64,000 nucleotides of DNA from Xestospongia muta (GCA_963693285.1 OY848925.1:4256932-4320931), one strand, 5' to 3'; shown: positions 12,880-26,090, numbered from the stretch's first letter. Notes: generated from the sequence alone by a model not told the origin. Numbers and translations are program-made.

Positions 12880-14640
12880 ATAATTATAGATTAGAATTAC
12901 AATAAATGTAGTAAGTATGTATTTTAGATTTAGTTTTTCTATGCAGAACATGCATCATAATATTAATTAATATTACTCATTTTAAGCAATTTTATTTAAA
13001 AACATTTCAATCCATCTAATTAATAGTTTTTTTACATTTCTCAATCTATAGGTCAACAATGGTTGGTTGATTTAACTAATTCGTAGTTATATAGGTTGTA
13101 TATCCAAAACTAAACATAATACTATTTTGATTCCTAATGTACTATGAAATTGATGGTTATATAGCTATATAAAGAGTAGTACATTAGAAACGACAACAGT
13201 ATTATGCTTACTTTTTTTACAAAAAAAGCTTCCAATGGCAACCTGTAGATCTATAACTAACTTATTAGCAGATCAGCAACTATTGATAATTAAGTTGGTT
13301 GCATGAATTAAGTGATTAATTATACTTGTGGTCTACAAGGAATAAAATAAGGTTCTCTTTGCTAATGTAACAAAATTACTATGGAAATTACCATTCATGT
13401 ACAGAAATAAATTATATAGTTGGACATTTCTCAATTAATTGGTTGAATAAGTTATGCTTTTTTTAAAAAAAGATATTATATATAATAACTTTCACACTAA
13501 CAAAACGGTTCGGGTAATCGGATAATTGGATGACAAGATGATGAAGAGAACCATGGTTTTTTATGAACTTCATGCACACACTTAAATGTATTCCATAGGA
13601 AATGCATACAACCAAAATATACATGAATTGGTTAAAACATTTCATTTATTTTAACAATGAGATGTTGTTATATGTACTAATATTTATAACTATATAGACT
13701 TAACAGGAACTTAACAAAACGTATGGAAGTCAAGGACTACAGAAGCGTCAAATGGTACACAAGAAATAGAAAATGGGAATTGGAATGTCTGTCCTCAAAT
13801 TCCATAAAGAATTGAAAATATCCATTATTTACTCGAGAGTCTGCTTGCTGTATGAATAATAAGAGATGCCTCTTGGTGTAACTTGATTGATGATGTAAGA
13901 ACTTGTCCTATGATGACATCACTATGTGTCATAGAGTTAATAATGTTAGATTTGATTTAGGGTTTAGTGGTGTCATCAATATGATGACGTCACTATATGT
14001 CATTTCATTATGATGTCATCATAGTCAAGTTACACCAAGAACCACCAGTAATAATCCATGTACATTTGTGTTCAGTGGGTATGGTTTAATTTAATTGGTC
14101 ACCTTTCATAGTCACATACAATACATAACATCTCTAAAAAAGAAAGTACAAGCATAATATAAACCTGATGTCATTACAAAAGCATAATACTAATATAAAA
14201 TGTATGTATATGTACATAATACATAAGAAAATTTGGTAATGTTGTAGAGTCATCTTTGTTGATATCTACCTATCTATTCTATATATTTCAGAAAAGGCAA
14301 TGGTAACAAGTATAGTAGATAAGTACATTTTAAATGGTGAAACAAATTGTGTGGATTTCTTTGCATTGCAAAATGTCTTCTATGTAGAAAACAAATGAAC
14401 CCCCATTACGTTAATTCTTTAAGTTATTCTTATATGCTAAAGCTTAGTGAGCTTTGCTCAAGGAAACACTTGCATTGTCTTCTACTTTTAATAATAAAAA
14501 CATCTTCATTCTCACAATCTCCTTCTGCAACTATACAATTATTGTCTTAGAACAAAATTTATTTTGCCTTAAATGATCATTTGTATTATTTCACATACTA
14601 CAGGGAATGATATTGTCTTGAGTGATAACCTTTATAGCCG
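12880..14640. repeat. FReD-downstream repeat region, no gene
   Basis: 12890-13300 recurs at 1054-1290. 13000-13140 contains part of the MITE seen intact at 32841-33037. 13550-14200 resembles 8340-8760. No coding region is supported. Confidence 0.55.
13868..14043. repeat. foldback element
   Basis: 'tcttggtgtaacttgat' at about 13871 is matched by its complement ending near 14042, and inner 'gatgacatcactat' repeats are also inverted. A truncated left end is at about 1318-1345, beside the duplicated block. Confidence 0.55.
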
Positions 14641-15059
14641 AAATGACAAAACGTCCCATGTGGCCTGGAACACTCTCATTGACAAAACACCATTAATATA
14701 CAAGTACATACAATTAATATATCTGTAGATACTATTAATATAGCTGTAGATACTATTAATATACCTGTAATTATTATTAACTATTAATAATTCTGTCAGT
14801 AGATACCATTTGTATACCAGCAGGTGGCATTTAGTATTAGTGGTGTCATAACTTATAGTGAAGAGATCAAAAACTAGTTTCTTTTTAGATATAAAGAAGT
14901 GGCTTTGTATAGTCATAGCAGCAGTACAATAAATACATGACAATAAACAACATAGATTACATAACAAATATAATTATCATTGTTTAGTCTGTAGCCCGAT
15001 TGTCTATTTAGTAGCAAATTTGTCTCAAAATATAACTTGTTTTCCATCCACACTAAGTT
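14641..15059. repeat. short tandem 'attaatat.tgtagatact' repeats and family flank copy
   Basis: 14695-14790 holds 3-4 imperfect copies of a ~25-bp unit. 14890-15040 repeats sequence from 4290-4440 and 16500-16580. No gene. Confidence 0.5.
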
Positions 15060-16000
15060 ATGAGTGGGGTACATAGCAATCTGTTTTTTTTCTTATTCTG
15101 GATGAGTGTCTGACTATAATATTACCTTTAGTAATTGTCAGAGGGGAGCCAGCACCCTCCATGGGTGATTCTTCCTCGACTGTATCAGCAGTATCTGGAT
15201 GTTCTGCATTAGTATCTGGATGTTCATTAGTAAAGTCAGTAGGAGTTTTAATTGGTGTGATCTAGTACAAAAGTGTAAATGGATTTCCAACAACTATAGC
15301 ACCTGATAGTTCAGTGACAATTGATCCAAATGTCTATGAACTGTTCGACCATAATCTAGTTTCACATAAAATGATGTTGGCACACTTTTAAATATAATCG
15401 TGCTCCTGCTGTCCACTTGGAAACTCCGTTAAACTACTGAAATAAACCTCCTCTCCCTCCTAATATTGTATGTCTATCAAAACAATTTTTTGTTGTTCCT
15501 GGTTCTGGTTGACTTTCTCAATTAAATTTGGATGGAATAGATCATCAAATCAAGAATGGAGAGGCAATCCAAATATCAATTCAGTGATCACTAGCTGAAT
15601 TGATGTTTGAAATGCCTCTATAGGATGAAATGCCTGCAGGCCTGTTATAGGATGAGGTGTAATACGATATCTAAAAAGAAATCTAGATAAATGTGTTTAA
15701 TGATTTTTTCATTGCAGCTGATGTCTGCACAACTCTTTCAGCCAAACCAATCATGGCTACATTATAAGAAGTGCCTATCATTTGCTGTATCCCATTCCCC
15801 TTCAAAAACATATCAAATTCCTTACTCACAAATGTATAGAACCATTATCAGTCAATAACCTTTTGGGGACACCAAAAATAGAGAAAGTTTGGCGTATATT
15901 TTCAATAGTTGATTCTGATATTGTAGATGTCATAACATGGACTTATAATCAGGTACCCACAATAATTAGGTACATCTTTCCTAAGAAAGGACAACCGTTC
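15060..16000 (-). pseudogene. Ty3/gypsy integrase and C-terminal Pol remnant
   Basis: The minus strand shows an integrase core in pieces: STISESTIENIRQTFSIFGV, PKRLLTDNGS (catalytic D with the DNG motif), then FVSKEFDMFLKGNGI, GLAERVVQT and FLFRYRITPHPITGL. Further down are VPTSFYVKLDYGRTVHRHLD (the usual post-integrase segment) and the tail SPMEGAGSPLTITKGN with SSRIRKK. The order and motifs are those of a Ty3/gypsy Pol C terminus. Frameshifts and stops separate the pieces, and no LTR is evident nearby. It is a decayed fragment. Confidence 0.75.
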
Positions 16001-16039
16001 TGTTGACAATATACATATGTGTACACAATATATATATGT

Positions 16040-17233
16040 AATACTAATGTAATACTTACATACAATACATAATAATACAGTTGTCTTAGACTAAAAAACT
16101 TTATAACCCATATAATGCAAATCATAATATCTACATCAGGGCTGTGGTTTTACTCTGTAAACACCTGTGTAGCAATTAGTTAACCAAACACCATTAGAAT
16201 CATTGGCTGTCACTTCCCTGGGGAGGAATGTTAGTATCACAATTTCGGAGTATGAAAGTTCAGACAGTGAAGTTTGAGAGGTCAGTCTTCAAATCAGCTT
16301 GTAAGTTGACGGTCCACAAACACTGAGCAGCACTGAGTGTTTCTTGCTAGGATCAGCAAGATCCTTGGCCAAAATATAGTGTCCTAAACGCTTTGCATAA
16401 GACCTCCAGCCTTCCTGATTGACCTCAAACTCTTCAATACTGCCTATTCTTGCCATGGATTCAGACAACCCTCATCCCCAGTAAATGTCATTAATGTATA
16501 AGTGGCTGTATATAGCCATAGCAGCAGTACAATAAGTACATAACAACAAATAACATATTATTAGATTACATAACAAATATAATAAAAATGCACTAAAGTG
16601 CTTAACCTCGCTGCGGTGCCCAGTGTAAATCCATACTTCAGAGTGCATGTAACACGTACATTTAAGATTGGACAAGGTGTGGTCAAATTATTGATGGATC
16701 ACATGATGCACATTGCAAACTGCATAGATACAAATATATATTCTTAACATTACCAATTAAAATGAATGCAAATTATTTGTACTATGTATATTAAAGTACA
16801 TAATACTAAGTAGTACCACTAGTACTGGATACAAGTTAAACAAACAGTTAGTATGTACAGTACCATGCAGTTACTATCATGTAGTATATGGAGACCCAGT
16901 AATTGGGCGTACATGAACAAATGAATAATTATTATGTATGCAATGTTACCATTACGTGACAGTCGTATTAACTGGACAGTGTTAGAGATAACCATATGAT
17001 AGCCACTGATATTCACCGGTAAGCACCAATACTGTATGTGATAACTGCTTGTATTCAATGGTATCTAAAGTTAATCACCAGCTGTACTAATTAATTATAC
17101 AACTATTTCTCCTACTTCCTATTTCTTTTGGAACCATAGCAACAACTTATTAATAATTGCTTGAAATAAACGATGTATATAAAATTTCTTTGAAGAAATA
17201 CGGTACATCAATCCTTATAAGTGCAAAGTATAG
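16040..17233. repeat. FReD-upstream segmental duplication (copy at 62440-63556)
   Basis: Nearly identical to 62440-63556, including 'tgcactaaagtgcttaacct' (about 16588 and, with one change, 62946) and 'ggagacccagtaattgggcg'. 16586-16700 is an end of the foldback family whose full copy is at 24075-26090. No gene is supported. The open frames at 16472-16675 and 62830-63033 are the same repeat read on the minus strand. Confidence 0.8.
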
Positions 17234-17241
17234 TATAAAAG
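17234..17241 (+). promoter_or_regulatory. TATA box of FReD gene B
   Basis: TATAAAAG 48 bp before the ATG at 17282, in the same conserved core promoter as genes A and D. Confidence 0.75.
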
Positions 17242-17281
17242 CGTTCGTATAAGCACACCAGATTTATCAGCTTTACCTATC

Positions 17282-18117
17282 ATGGCAGTTAAAGCATTCA
17301 TTTTGGTCTCACTCTTTTGTCTCTTCCATAATGCGATTGCTGCTATTGGATATGACAGTATGTCGTTATTATTTATTAATATTATCATATCTATTTTACT
17401 TATTTATATTAGATTGTGTTCCTCGTGACTGTAAGGATATACTAAAACTAAGCAAGCTAAAAAACAAGTGTGTCTGCAGTGGTATCTACACTATCAAACC
17501 TGATAGCAAACCTGCATTTAAGGTATGAAAAATGCACATTCATTTAGATTGTAAAGTGATCTATTTAGGTTTATTGTGACATGGAAACTGATGGTGGTGG
17601 TTGGACTGTATTCCAAAGGAGAATGGATGGATCTCAATATTTCTATCTCTACTGGAAGAACTATGATTTAGGATTTGGAAAACTCGATCAAGAGTTTTGG
17701 CTTGGTCTAAACAAAATCCATCGTCTTACCACATCTAGTAGCAGTCTACGAGTTGACCTTGAAGACTTTGCTGGTAACAAGAGGTTTGCTAAATATTCTG
17801 TATTCAGTGTAGGAAATGCCCTTACTCAATACAAACTAACAGTTGGAGGATACAGTGGAAATGCTGGAGATAGTATGTCTTATCATAATGGAAGGAAGTT
17901 CTCCACACGAGACAGAAATAATGATAATTGGTTTGGAAAATGTGCTGCGAAATATAAAGGAGCTTGGTGGTATCGGGCTTGTCATTATTCTAATCTTAAT
18001 GGTCTATATTTGTTTGGTCCTCACTCTTCATATGGTAATGGAGTTAACTGGAGAACCTGGAGGGGCTACCACTACTCCTTGAGATGTACAGAGATGAAGT
18101 TCAGGCGTAATAATTAG
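17282..18117 (+). CDS. secreted fibrinogen-domain protein (FReD gene B)
   Basis: Exons 17282-17357, 17413-17522 and 17569-18117 keep the sizes (76, 110, 549 nt) and phases of gene A. They predict 244 residues with the same signal peptide (one change, HNAIA) and a single FReD. The first 96 residues of exon 3 differ from gene A at only 5 sites by my count. The last 82 differ at 26, including the Ca-site-like segment (DRNND versus DRDND) and the sites around KGAWWY, SNLNG and VNW. The fibrinogen-fold tryptophans and Cys residues are retained. An extracellular lectin-like or recognition role is inferred from the family. No poly(A) hexamer is present at the position used by gene A. The gene appears intact. 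Confidence 0.9.
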
Positions 18118-18930
18118 ACTGGAACTACAATAATGTAGATAGTACATATTTTAGATTTAGTTTTCCTATACATTTCCTATGCAGAACATCCAACATAACA
18201 ATTAATATTACTGATTCTTAGGCAATTTTATTTTTAAAAAAAAAATTCAATCCATCCAATAATATTTTACATTTATTAGGACACAAATTTAGAACAATTA
18301 TAATACCAGATGATTAATCCATCAGTAATAAAAAAAGATTGGAAAGTATGAACTACAGACCTTCATTTATTGTGTTTAAAATATAAATTAGTCTATAGCT
18401 GATTATTGTGGATCCATCATATATGGAGGATAACTTAGTCCACAGTAGTGTTATGAGAAACTCACTGAACATTCACTGAGCATTTACTAGAGATAGAAGA
18501 TACATTACCTAATGATATCATTGTGTCTGCATTTTACTAAAATATATACTCAGAGATCTCAATTTCATTAGTATAGAATTTCCATAGCAGCTCATTATAA
18601 AAAATGGAATTGTCAATGGTCATTTGAACTGTGACATTGTGCATAAAGGCTATAACCATGAAATTTTAAATAGTTGTTTGTTTAAGTACAAACTATACAG
18701 TCCATATATTAATTATTAGAACATTTCAAAGACACAGCACAATAAAAAGTCATACAATGATACATATGTTTTTGAGGTTGATTATCAGTGATGTAGTCTG
18801 TGAAAATTATATTTGTTACTCTAATTAAGTGCAAACATATATATACATGTATATTGTAATGAAGAATCCTTAAAGTGTAAGATAACAAAATATAATAAAT
18901 ACAAAAACATCATTATATGACTAATATACT
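18118..18930. repeat. FReD-downstream duplicate; paralogous empty site of the giant transposon
   Basis: 18118-18627 matches 35368-35877, and 18628-18930 matches 60879-61165. Here the two halves are contiguous ('tttgaactgtgacattg'). At the other locus they are separated by the 24.8-kb transposon plus about 180 bp of extra flank. This stretch therefore approximates the pre-insertion state. Confidence 0.75.
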
Positions 18931-19568
18931 AATTGAAGAAAAAAACTTCTCTATATGAATTTGTTGCAGAAGAGATTTACTAATATATTGAGGACTATAA
19001 ACTTAGGAGGAACTAACATGTTACAAAGAAGTTAAGAACATTCAGTGCAGTAGTCTACTAGCATTGTGGATCAGTCTTCAATGGGTGTGATTTAATTTAG
19101 TCACACACAATACCTACATATGTAATAAAGAAAGTAATGACATAATATAAACCTGGTATCATGACAAAAGTATCCTACTAACATATAATGTATGTACGTA
19201 TATCATTATTAAAATAACTTGGCTGTTTTAATTAATTTATGGAAATTTTGGTTGAGTGCACTCTACAAAGTACATTGAAGTGTATGTATTAGTAACAGCT
19301 TTGGTCTTGCAGTATCTTATCATAATAGTTCTAACAATTATCAACATGAATAGTCAATACAATACTACTATTACCACATTAGTAATGATGTTTACTTTAT
19401 TGCATCAAATAACTTGCTATATACATACAACCTGTATAACCAGATTTGGTTAAATCAAGTAATACTCCCACACAATATTATAGTTATAATAATATATTTA
19501 GACAGTATACCAAAGTATCTAGGTCTGTTGTATAGAGAGTGCTCGATGTCATTTAGACAGAGCGGGTT

Positions 19569-19668
19569 AGACAAGAATTGAGGGACAGAAGAACAGATCT
19601 CTGCTTAGTTGCCATTACTCCCCAGCAACTAAGCAGAGATCTGTTCTTCTGTCCCTCAATTCTTGTCT
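19569..19668. repeat. perfect hairpin: 44-bp arms, 12-nt loop
   Basis: Left arm 19569-19612 and right arm 19625-19668 are perfect complements by eye. The arm begins 'agacaagaattgagggacag'. The flanks share 'tttagacag(tat)' on both sides, at about 19497 and 19670. Perfect pairing suggests recent origin or conserved structure. Confidence 0.8.
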
Positions 19669-20039
19669 ATTTAGACAGTATATGTATAATATAATATTAT
19701 AATACTCCCACACAATATTACAGTTGTCTTAGCCTTTAGAATATATATATAATTCAAACTGCAATAATGATGTTTAATTTATTGCATCAAATAACTTGCT
19801 ACATACATACAATCCATATAAGCAGATATTGGTTAAATCAACCAAACAGTATATTTTGACAGTGTGTATATAATACATGTATATAATAATAAAGTAATAC
19901 TCCCACATAATATTATAGTTGTCTTAGAAAACCTTTACAATCCGTATATATAATTATATGTGAGTATGAATGGCAAACCTATTAATTTAAACACACCCAC
20001 TGTACATGGATGCACATTACTAATTACACATATAGCAAG

Positions 20040-20460
20040 TAGATTGTTGCACTAATTGTAAAAAATGGAATTTTTAACTTCTTTGAACATATTAGTTCTT
20101 GCTAAGTTTACAGTCATCAATATTAGTAAACTCTATTACAAAGTTTCTTTCCTAATAAAATAGGTTCAATTAGTACTATTATTCATATAAGGATGTGGTT
20201 GTATTAATTTGCTATCTTACACTTCAAAGATTCCTAGTTACAAAGTACATATGTCTGCAGTTAATTAGATTAACTTCTAAATCTTCACAGAACATACCAC
20301 AGATAATCAACTTTAGTAATCTTCAATAAAATTTCTATCACAGTGCGACTCTATTGTGTTGCATCTTTCAAATATTCACATTATTAAGAGACTTGCATTG
20401 GAAGGAACAACTATTTAGTTGCTGAATTTGAGGTAAAGTCTAGATCCTGCATACATGTGA
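20040..20460. repeat. dispersed repeat, second copy at 22080-22510
   Basis: Shares 'gattgttgca.taattgtaaa', 'gtactattattcatataagg', 'tcttacactt.aa.gattcctagttacaaag' and 'gactctattgtgttgcatct' in the same order with 22080-22510. A third partial copy of the 3' part is at 20580-20790. Non-coding. Confidence 0.75.
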
Positions 20461-21049
20461 ACATTCTTATAACAAATAGTCCAAACATTTATCATCATTA
20501 TATTATACGCAAGTAAATTATACAATATACAACTACATAGAATTATACAATAGTATGACATTGTTTGTCTATATTAGATTCTGTCTGCATTGGTAATCAA
20601 CTTTAGCAATCTTAATATATTTCTATCACTGCATGATTCTTTGTTGTGTTACATTTGTGAAATATTCGTGTTATTTTTTAAGAAACTTACACTGGAAAGA
20701 ACAAGTATTCAGCTGCTGAGTTTGAGATAGTTAAATCTAGATCCTGTACACATATGAAACATTACCATAACATATAGTCCAGATATTTATCATCCATACG
20801 ATAAAATTTTTTTGAGGTTAATTATCAGTGATGTAGTCTGTGAATATTTTATGTGCTAATCTAATTACGTTCAGATATATATATACACATGTACATTGTA
20901 AGAATCCTCAAAGTGTAAGATAATGCATGTATATAATTATATTATAATACTCCCACATAATATTATAGTTGTCTTAGCCTTTAGAATATATATATAATTC
21001 AAACCATAGTATCTGGAATAATCACTCTATATACACATGCATAGCAAAC

Positions 21050-21245
21050 TAATATTCATTATCTAATGTTGTTTAGAACATAGGGTAAATGTTTGGTAAC
21101 CAGTACCAGTGTTATATATCTATCATTCTATTTGGTATTTTTTTCTTCAGAGTCAAAAACTAGAGCTATTACATATCACTTTCTGATAACCAAGAGGCAG
21201 ACACTATTTTAAAAATATATATTATAAAACTAATATATATAAATA
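21050..21245. repeat. dispersed repeat, copies at 21715-21900 and 61690-61900
   Basis: Each copy runs from 'aaatgtttgg' through 'gataaccaagaggcag.cac' to 'tttaaaaatatata'. It is non-coding and linked to 'ttagaatatatatataattcaaacc' sequence in all cases. Confidence 0.75.
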
Positions 21246-22181
21246 TATATTACAAGTATTTAGAATATATATATAATTCAAACCATAATATCTGTAATCA
21301 GGGCTGTGGTTTCACACCATATACATGAGTGTAGTAAATTAGCTAAATATCATCTTATTGTCTATAAGGTGGTCACTTTTACATACTCATTTTTTGTAAT
21401 TCATCATTAAGTTTTTGTCATTACAAAGTATCACACTAGTATATAATGTACATATGTGTACACAATATACATATGTAATACTAATGTAATACTTACATAC
21501 AATACACAATAATATAGTTGTCTTAGACTAAAATACTTTAGAATCCATATACAATGCAAATCATAATGTCTACATCAGGGCTATAATTTTACTCTATAAA
21601 CACCTGTGTAGAAATTAGTAAAGTAAACTAAACATCTTTAGAATCCATATATAACTCAAACCATAGTATCTACAATCAGGGCTGTGGTTTCACTATATAT
21701 ATATATACACATGTACAATAAACTAAAATTTATTATCTAAGATTGTCTATAACATAGAATAAATGTTTGGCAGCCAATACCAGTGTTGTGTATCGATCAT
21801 TTTATCTGTTTTTTTCAGAATCAAAAAAAGAGCTATTAGATGTCACTTTCTTATAACCAAGAGGCAGACACTATTTTAAAAATATATATATAACAAACTA
21901 TTTATAAAACCATCCTACAATTGTTTGGGAAGATACTGACTTCACATTTTATTATATTATGTTTGTTCTTTCTTATTTGTTCATATGTATATATTATATG
22001 TGACTATGAATGGTGACCAATTAAATTAACCACACCCAATGAATACAGATGTACATTGCTAATTACACATGTAGCAAGCAGATTGTTGCATTAATTGTAA
22101 ACAAATAAAATTTTTAATTTATTTGAACATGTTAAATCCTGCTACAGTCATCAATATTAGTAAACTTTATTACAAATATTT

Positions 22182-22222
22182 CTTTCCTAATAAATAATAT
22201 AATATATTATTTATTAGGAAAG
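22182..22222. repeat. 19-bp perfect inverted repeat
   Basis: 'ctttcctaataaataatat' is followed after 3 nt by its complement, 22204-22222. It lies inside the 22080-22510 repeat copy and is absent from the 20040 copy. Confidence 0.7.
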
Positions 22223-22564
22223 AGTCATATAATATGACTATAATAGTACTATTATTCATATAAGGATGTGGTTGTGTTAATTTGCTATCTTACACTTTAA
22301 GGATTCCTAGTTACAAAGTACATATGTCTGCACTTAATTAGATTAACTTGTAAATCTTCACCACAGAAAATCAACTTAATTAATTTCAATAAAACGTCTA
22401 CCACAGTGTGACTCTATTGTGTTGCATCTTTCAAATGTTCATGTTATTAAGAAACTTACATTAGAAGGAACAACTATTTAGCTGCTGAATTTGAGATAAA
22501 CTCTAAATCCTGTGTACACATGAAACATTGCCATAACATATAGTCCAGACATATATCATCCATT

Positions 22565-22595
<31 letters not shown>

Positions 22596-24074
22596 AAATA
22601 TACAATACATAATTACGTAGAATTATATAATAGTATGATATTGTGTGTCTACATTATATTCCCTGATACATTATGGTATATATGTGACTTACATGTAGTA
22701 ACAAGCAATTGAACAGAAACTCTTCTACCAACATGTATACTTTAATTATCAAAGATAGTAACTTCCAAGAGCACTGACTGACCACCATTGTATATATCAA
22801 AACAATTACAACAAGCACACTACAGAATTAGGCATGACTGATCAATACTTCAAGCTACCACACCTTCTGACGAGCCTTTAGTAATCAATGCTACTAATGT
22901 TTTATATATACCATAACAGAATCACTATTAAAACAATTTTAACATGATATTTATAATTGTATATAGTTCTACTAAACTGTCATACTAATCTAATTTTATT
23001 TCCCTATAATACATAAATTAATACATGCATTACAAATACATGTACTAGTCTACATATAAAATAAGGGCTGTGGTCAGTCTACATATAAATAATTTATTTA
23101 GACTATAACATCAATGTATGGGTTCCTGGTTGTAACTATATTTACACTTGATTTTACATATCAGTATATCTTTAATCCTTACTATCACTTTGAAATGTGT
23201 GGTAATACAGAAACGTCACTTTTTGTACATTGCCATCAACTAGAAAACTATAGTAGCATATGTTATGAAACTATTATGCAGTTATTACCATGATCAAGAC
23301 AACAGGGTCTTTTTATAACAAGTTACTTCAATTGTAGGCTAATCGACAAGTTTAACCACTCATTAGTTGCCAAATAACAGTGATGTTGGTAGTTGGTATT
23401 ATAAACTGAAGAACTCTGAGCATCAAATTTCTACTAACTGACACCTGTGGCTGTCACCGCCCCCAACTATGCCACGATGTTTGTGTAAAGTTAATTGAAG
23501 ACCTTTCATGAATAGCTCAACCACCAGTACCAGCTAGCCAGATAGAAACTTCAATACTAAAGGTATTTCCTGTCTTGCAATAGTTGATAAAATGTAGGAT
23601 TATCTAGATGGAATGACACTGATGTTACTTTGTATGGGTTTTGTCACTTGTCCCTAGATCCAAAACCTTAAAACTCAATGTGTCATTCCATATACATGAT
23701 CCAAGATATATTTTGTGTTACTATAATGTGTTTTACTAGTTTCTAGATACATATACTGGTATCGACTCCACATGTAACCTAATATAGGGTCACATGATCA
23801 GATGTTCAATAGGAGGGGAACTTCTAATGAAACTGCTGTAAATTGTGTTTGAACAATGAAATGTTAATTACAGGTAAAGTCACATTAAAGGGGGTGTGTG
23901 TGTCTCAGTAACCAAGATGTCTTGCATGAGGGAGAAATCTTACACAATTTCATTCAGTCTCACATCAATGAAAAATCACGTTCATTTCCATATACTAAGC
24001 TTAGAGACTAGAGGTAGAAATCAGTGAAAATTTTGTACAACCACATTCTGCCTGTTATCAGAACTACTTATAAT

Positions 24075-24696
24075 GAAAGGCACTAAAGTACCAAACCTAG
24101 CTGCAGTTTCTAAGTTATTTATAAATCTTATTCCAGCTTAGGCCCAGCTATGATGTTGCTAGGTAGCATTGCAAGAAAATTTATTAACATTCTAGAAGGT
24201 GTGGTCACATTTATCAATATTTCATATACAAAAGTTATTATAACTTGAAGATGAAACGTTCTTTGGAAACATCCCGTAGTACAAATATAAATCAATATAT
24301 TATCTATTAGTAGCAGTTTTTTCAGTGCTTTGAGACGTTTTCTAAATCTATTACTTCACTCCAAGTCCATGTACAAACACTTTTCAGAACTTTTATGATG
24401 ATTGCTTCGACCAACGGGCTTCTGTCTTGGTGATTCGTATTCCTCTAAGATTGTCTACAACATACTGAAAAATCTCCACATTAAGTTTTTTACTTTTCGA
24501 GAAACGGCACCTTGACCTCTGCAGCCTGAAAATTCTTTTGCGAGTTTTAAGCTTATGTTTTACTTGACGATGTTATTGATACTACTGTTGTAAAGTCCAC
24601 ATGTTTTTCTATTCGTTGCTCAACATTGGTAGCTGCTAACGCTTCGCTTGCCAAGTTATAGCAGTTGAAAAACAATCTCGGTAACAGGCAGTATAG

Positions 24697-24728
<32 letters not shown>

Positions 24729-25082
24729 TGACAGACTACAGTACCCTCGCTATGCACCCATGCACAGTGAGGTTAATTAATTGAGAAGTTGTAACTACAT
24801 AAATAATATTGATCAAATATTTCTGACTGCCAAATAGCTAGCATTACTATTGCACTTGATTTTGAGCCATCTTTAAAGACCACATTGACATATACAAGGA
24901 GCCTATAATGATGAAGAGAAAGGAATATGGAATTCCCACATAAAATAACATAAACATCTACGTTTTCTCATGCTAGTCGGGTTACAATATTTATTGCCTG
25001 GCACACACAGCATACCAGGCAGTTCTATAATCATTTTTGACCACAATTTATGTATGTATAATATTATATATACATATATATA

Positions 25083-25133
<51 letters not shown>

Positions 25134-26090
25134 TATATATATATATACATGTGTATGTATGTATGTACGTCCATTTGCTTTGTTTAATTCTATTGTTCTT
25201 TGCAACAATTCAAAACAACAAATGAAGTTAAGCCACATGCTTTAACCACCGATACATTTAGTAACTAATAAATTCATTAACCCTATCTACAAACACTACC
25301 ACAATGGACTTATCACACTTGATGCTTCCCATTGCTTTGATTCACTATATTTTTAGCATTCTTTATCTACCTTTGTTTCTCAAAATGAGGACACATATTT
25401 GTTCATGATTTTCTCCAGCAATAAGCTATAACTTGCCAAGTGAAGCGTTAGCTGCTGCCAACGTTAAACAACGAATAGAAAAACTTGTGGACTTTACAGC
25501 GTAGTATCAAGAACATCGTCAAGGAAAAGAAAAGCTTAAAACTCGCAAAAGAATTTTCAGGCTGCAGAGGTCAAGGTGTTGTTTCTCGAAAAGTAAAAAA
25601 CTTAATGTGGAGATTTTTTAGTATGTTGTAGACAATCTTAGAGGAATACTCATCAGCAAGACAGAAGCCCATTGGTTGAAGCATTCATTAGAAAAGTTTT
25701 GAAAAGAGTTTTCAAGATTGTACATGAACTTGGAGCGAAGGAACGAATTCAGGAAACGTCTCAATCCACTGAAAAAACTGCTACTAATAGATAATGTATC
25801 GATTGATATGTATACTATGGGATGTTTCCAAAGAACGTTTCCTTTTCAAGTTACAATAAATTTTGTATATGAAATATTAATACATTTAAACGACAAAGCT
25901 TTTCCCTTTGATTGAACAGAAATGCTGAGTCATCAAACAACAGTTTGTAATGTACATCACGTGATCCATCAATAATTTGACCACACCTTGTCCAATCTTA
26001 AATGTACATGTTACATGCACTCTGCAGTATAGATCTACACTGGGCGCCGCAGCGAGGTTAAGCACTTTAGTGCATTTTCATTTGTTATGT
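24075..26090. mobile_element. ~2-kb foldback element with long imperfect inverted arms
   Basis: The left end 'ggcactaaagtaccaaacct' is mirrored by the right end, which read inward on the minus strand is 'gcactaaagtgcttaacct'. The arms stay complementary over much of 24080-24670 versus 25420-26090, including 'tgaaacgttctttggaaac' and 'ctgcagcctgaaaattcttt'. The centre holds (CA)n at 24700, and AT/TG microsatellites at 25065-25165. Isolated ends of the same family are at 16586, 61169 and 62944. A short open stretch in the right arm (KQRIEKLVDF, then ERRNEFRKRLNPL) hints at descent from a coding element, but stops interrupt it. Confidence 0.65.
25065..25165. repeat. (TA)n/(TATG)n microsatellite
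   Basis: Long AT-alternating tract with TG and TATG interruptions, within the foldback element. Tyr/Ile-rich open frames across it on both strands are artefacts. Confidence 0.9.

Larger units (their letters stand above)
18931..24074. other. AT-rich repeat-filled intergenic region, no gene seen
   Basis: No convincing coding sequence in over 5 kb. It consists of several families of duplicated AT-rich sequence, itemised separately where clear, and short (AT)n tracts (for example 22563-22590). Confidence 0.5.

Noticed and set aside
17843..18082. 79-codon alternative-frame ORF inside FReD gene B (and 35093-35347).
   Set aside because: Shadow of the FReD frame; not kept in gene A.
25037..25225. 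Tyr/Ile-rich ORFs on both strands (also 9516-9740).
   Set aside because: Direct translation of (TA)n/(TATG)n microsatellites.
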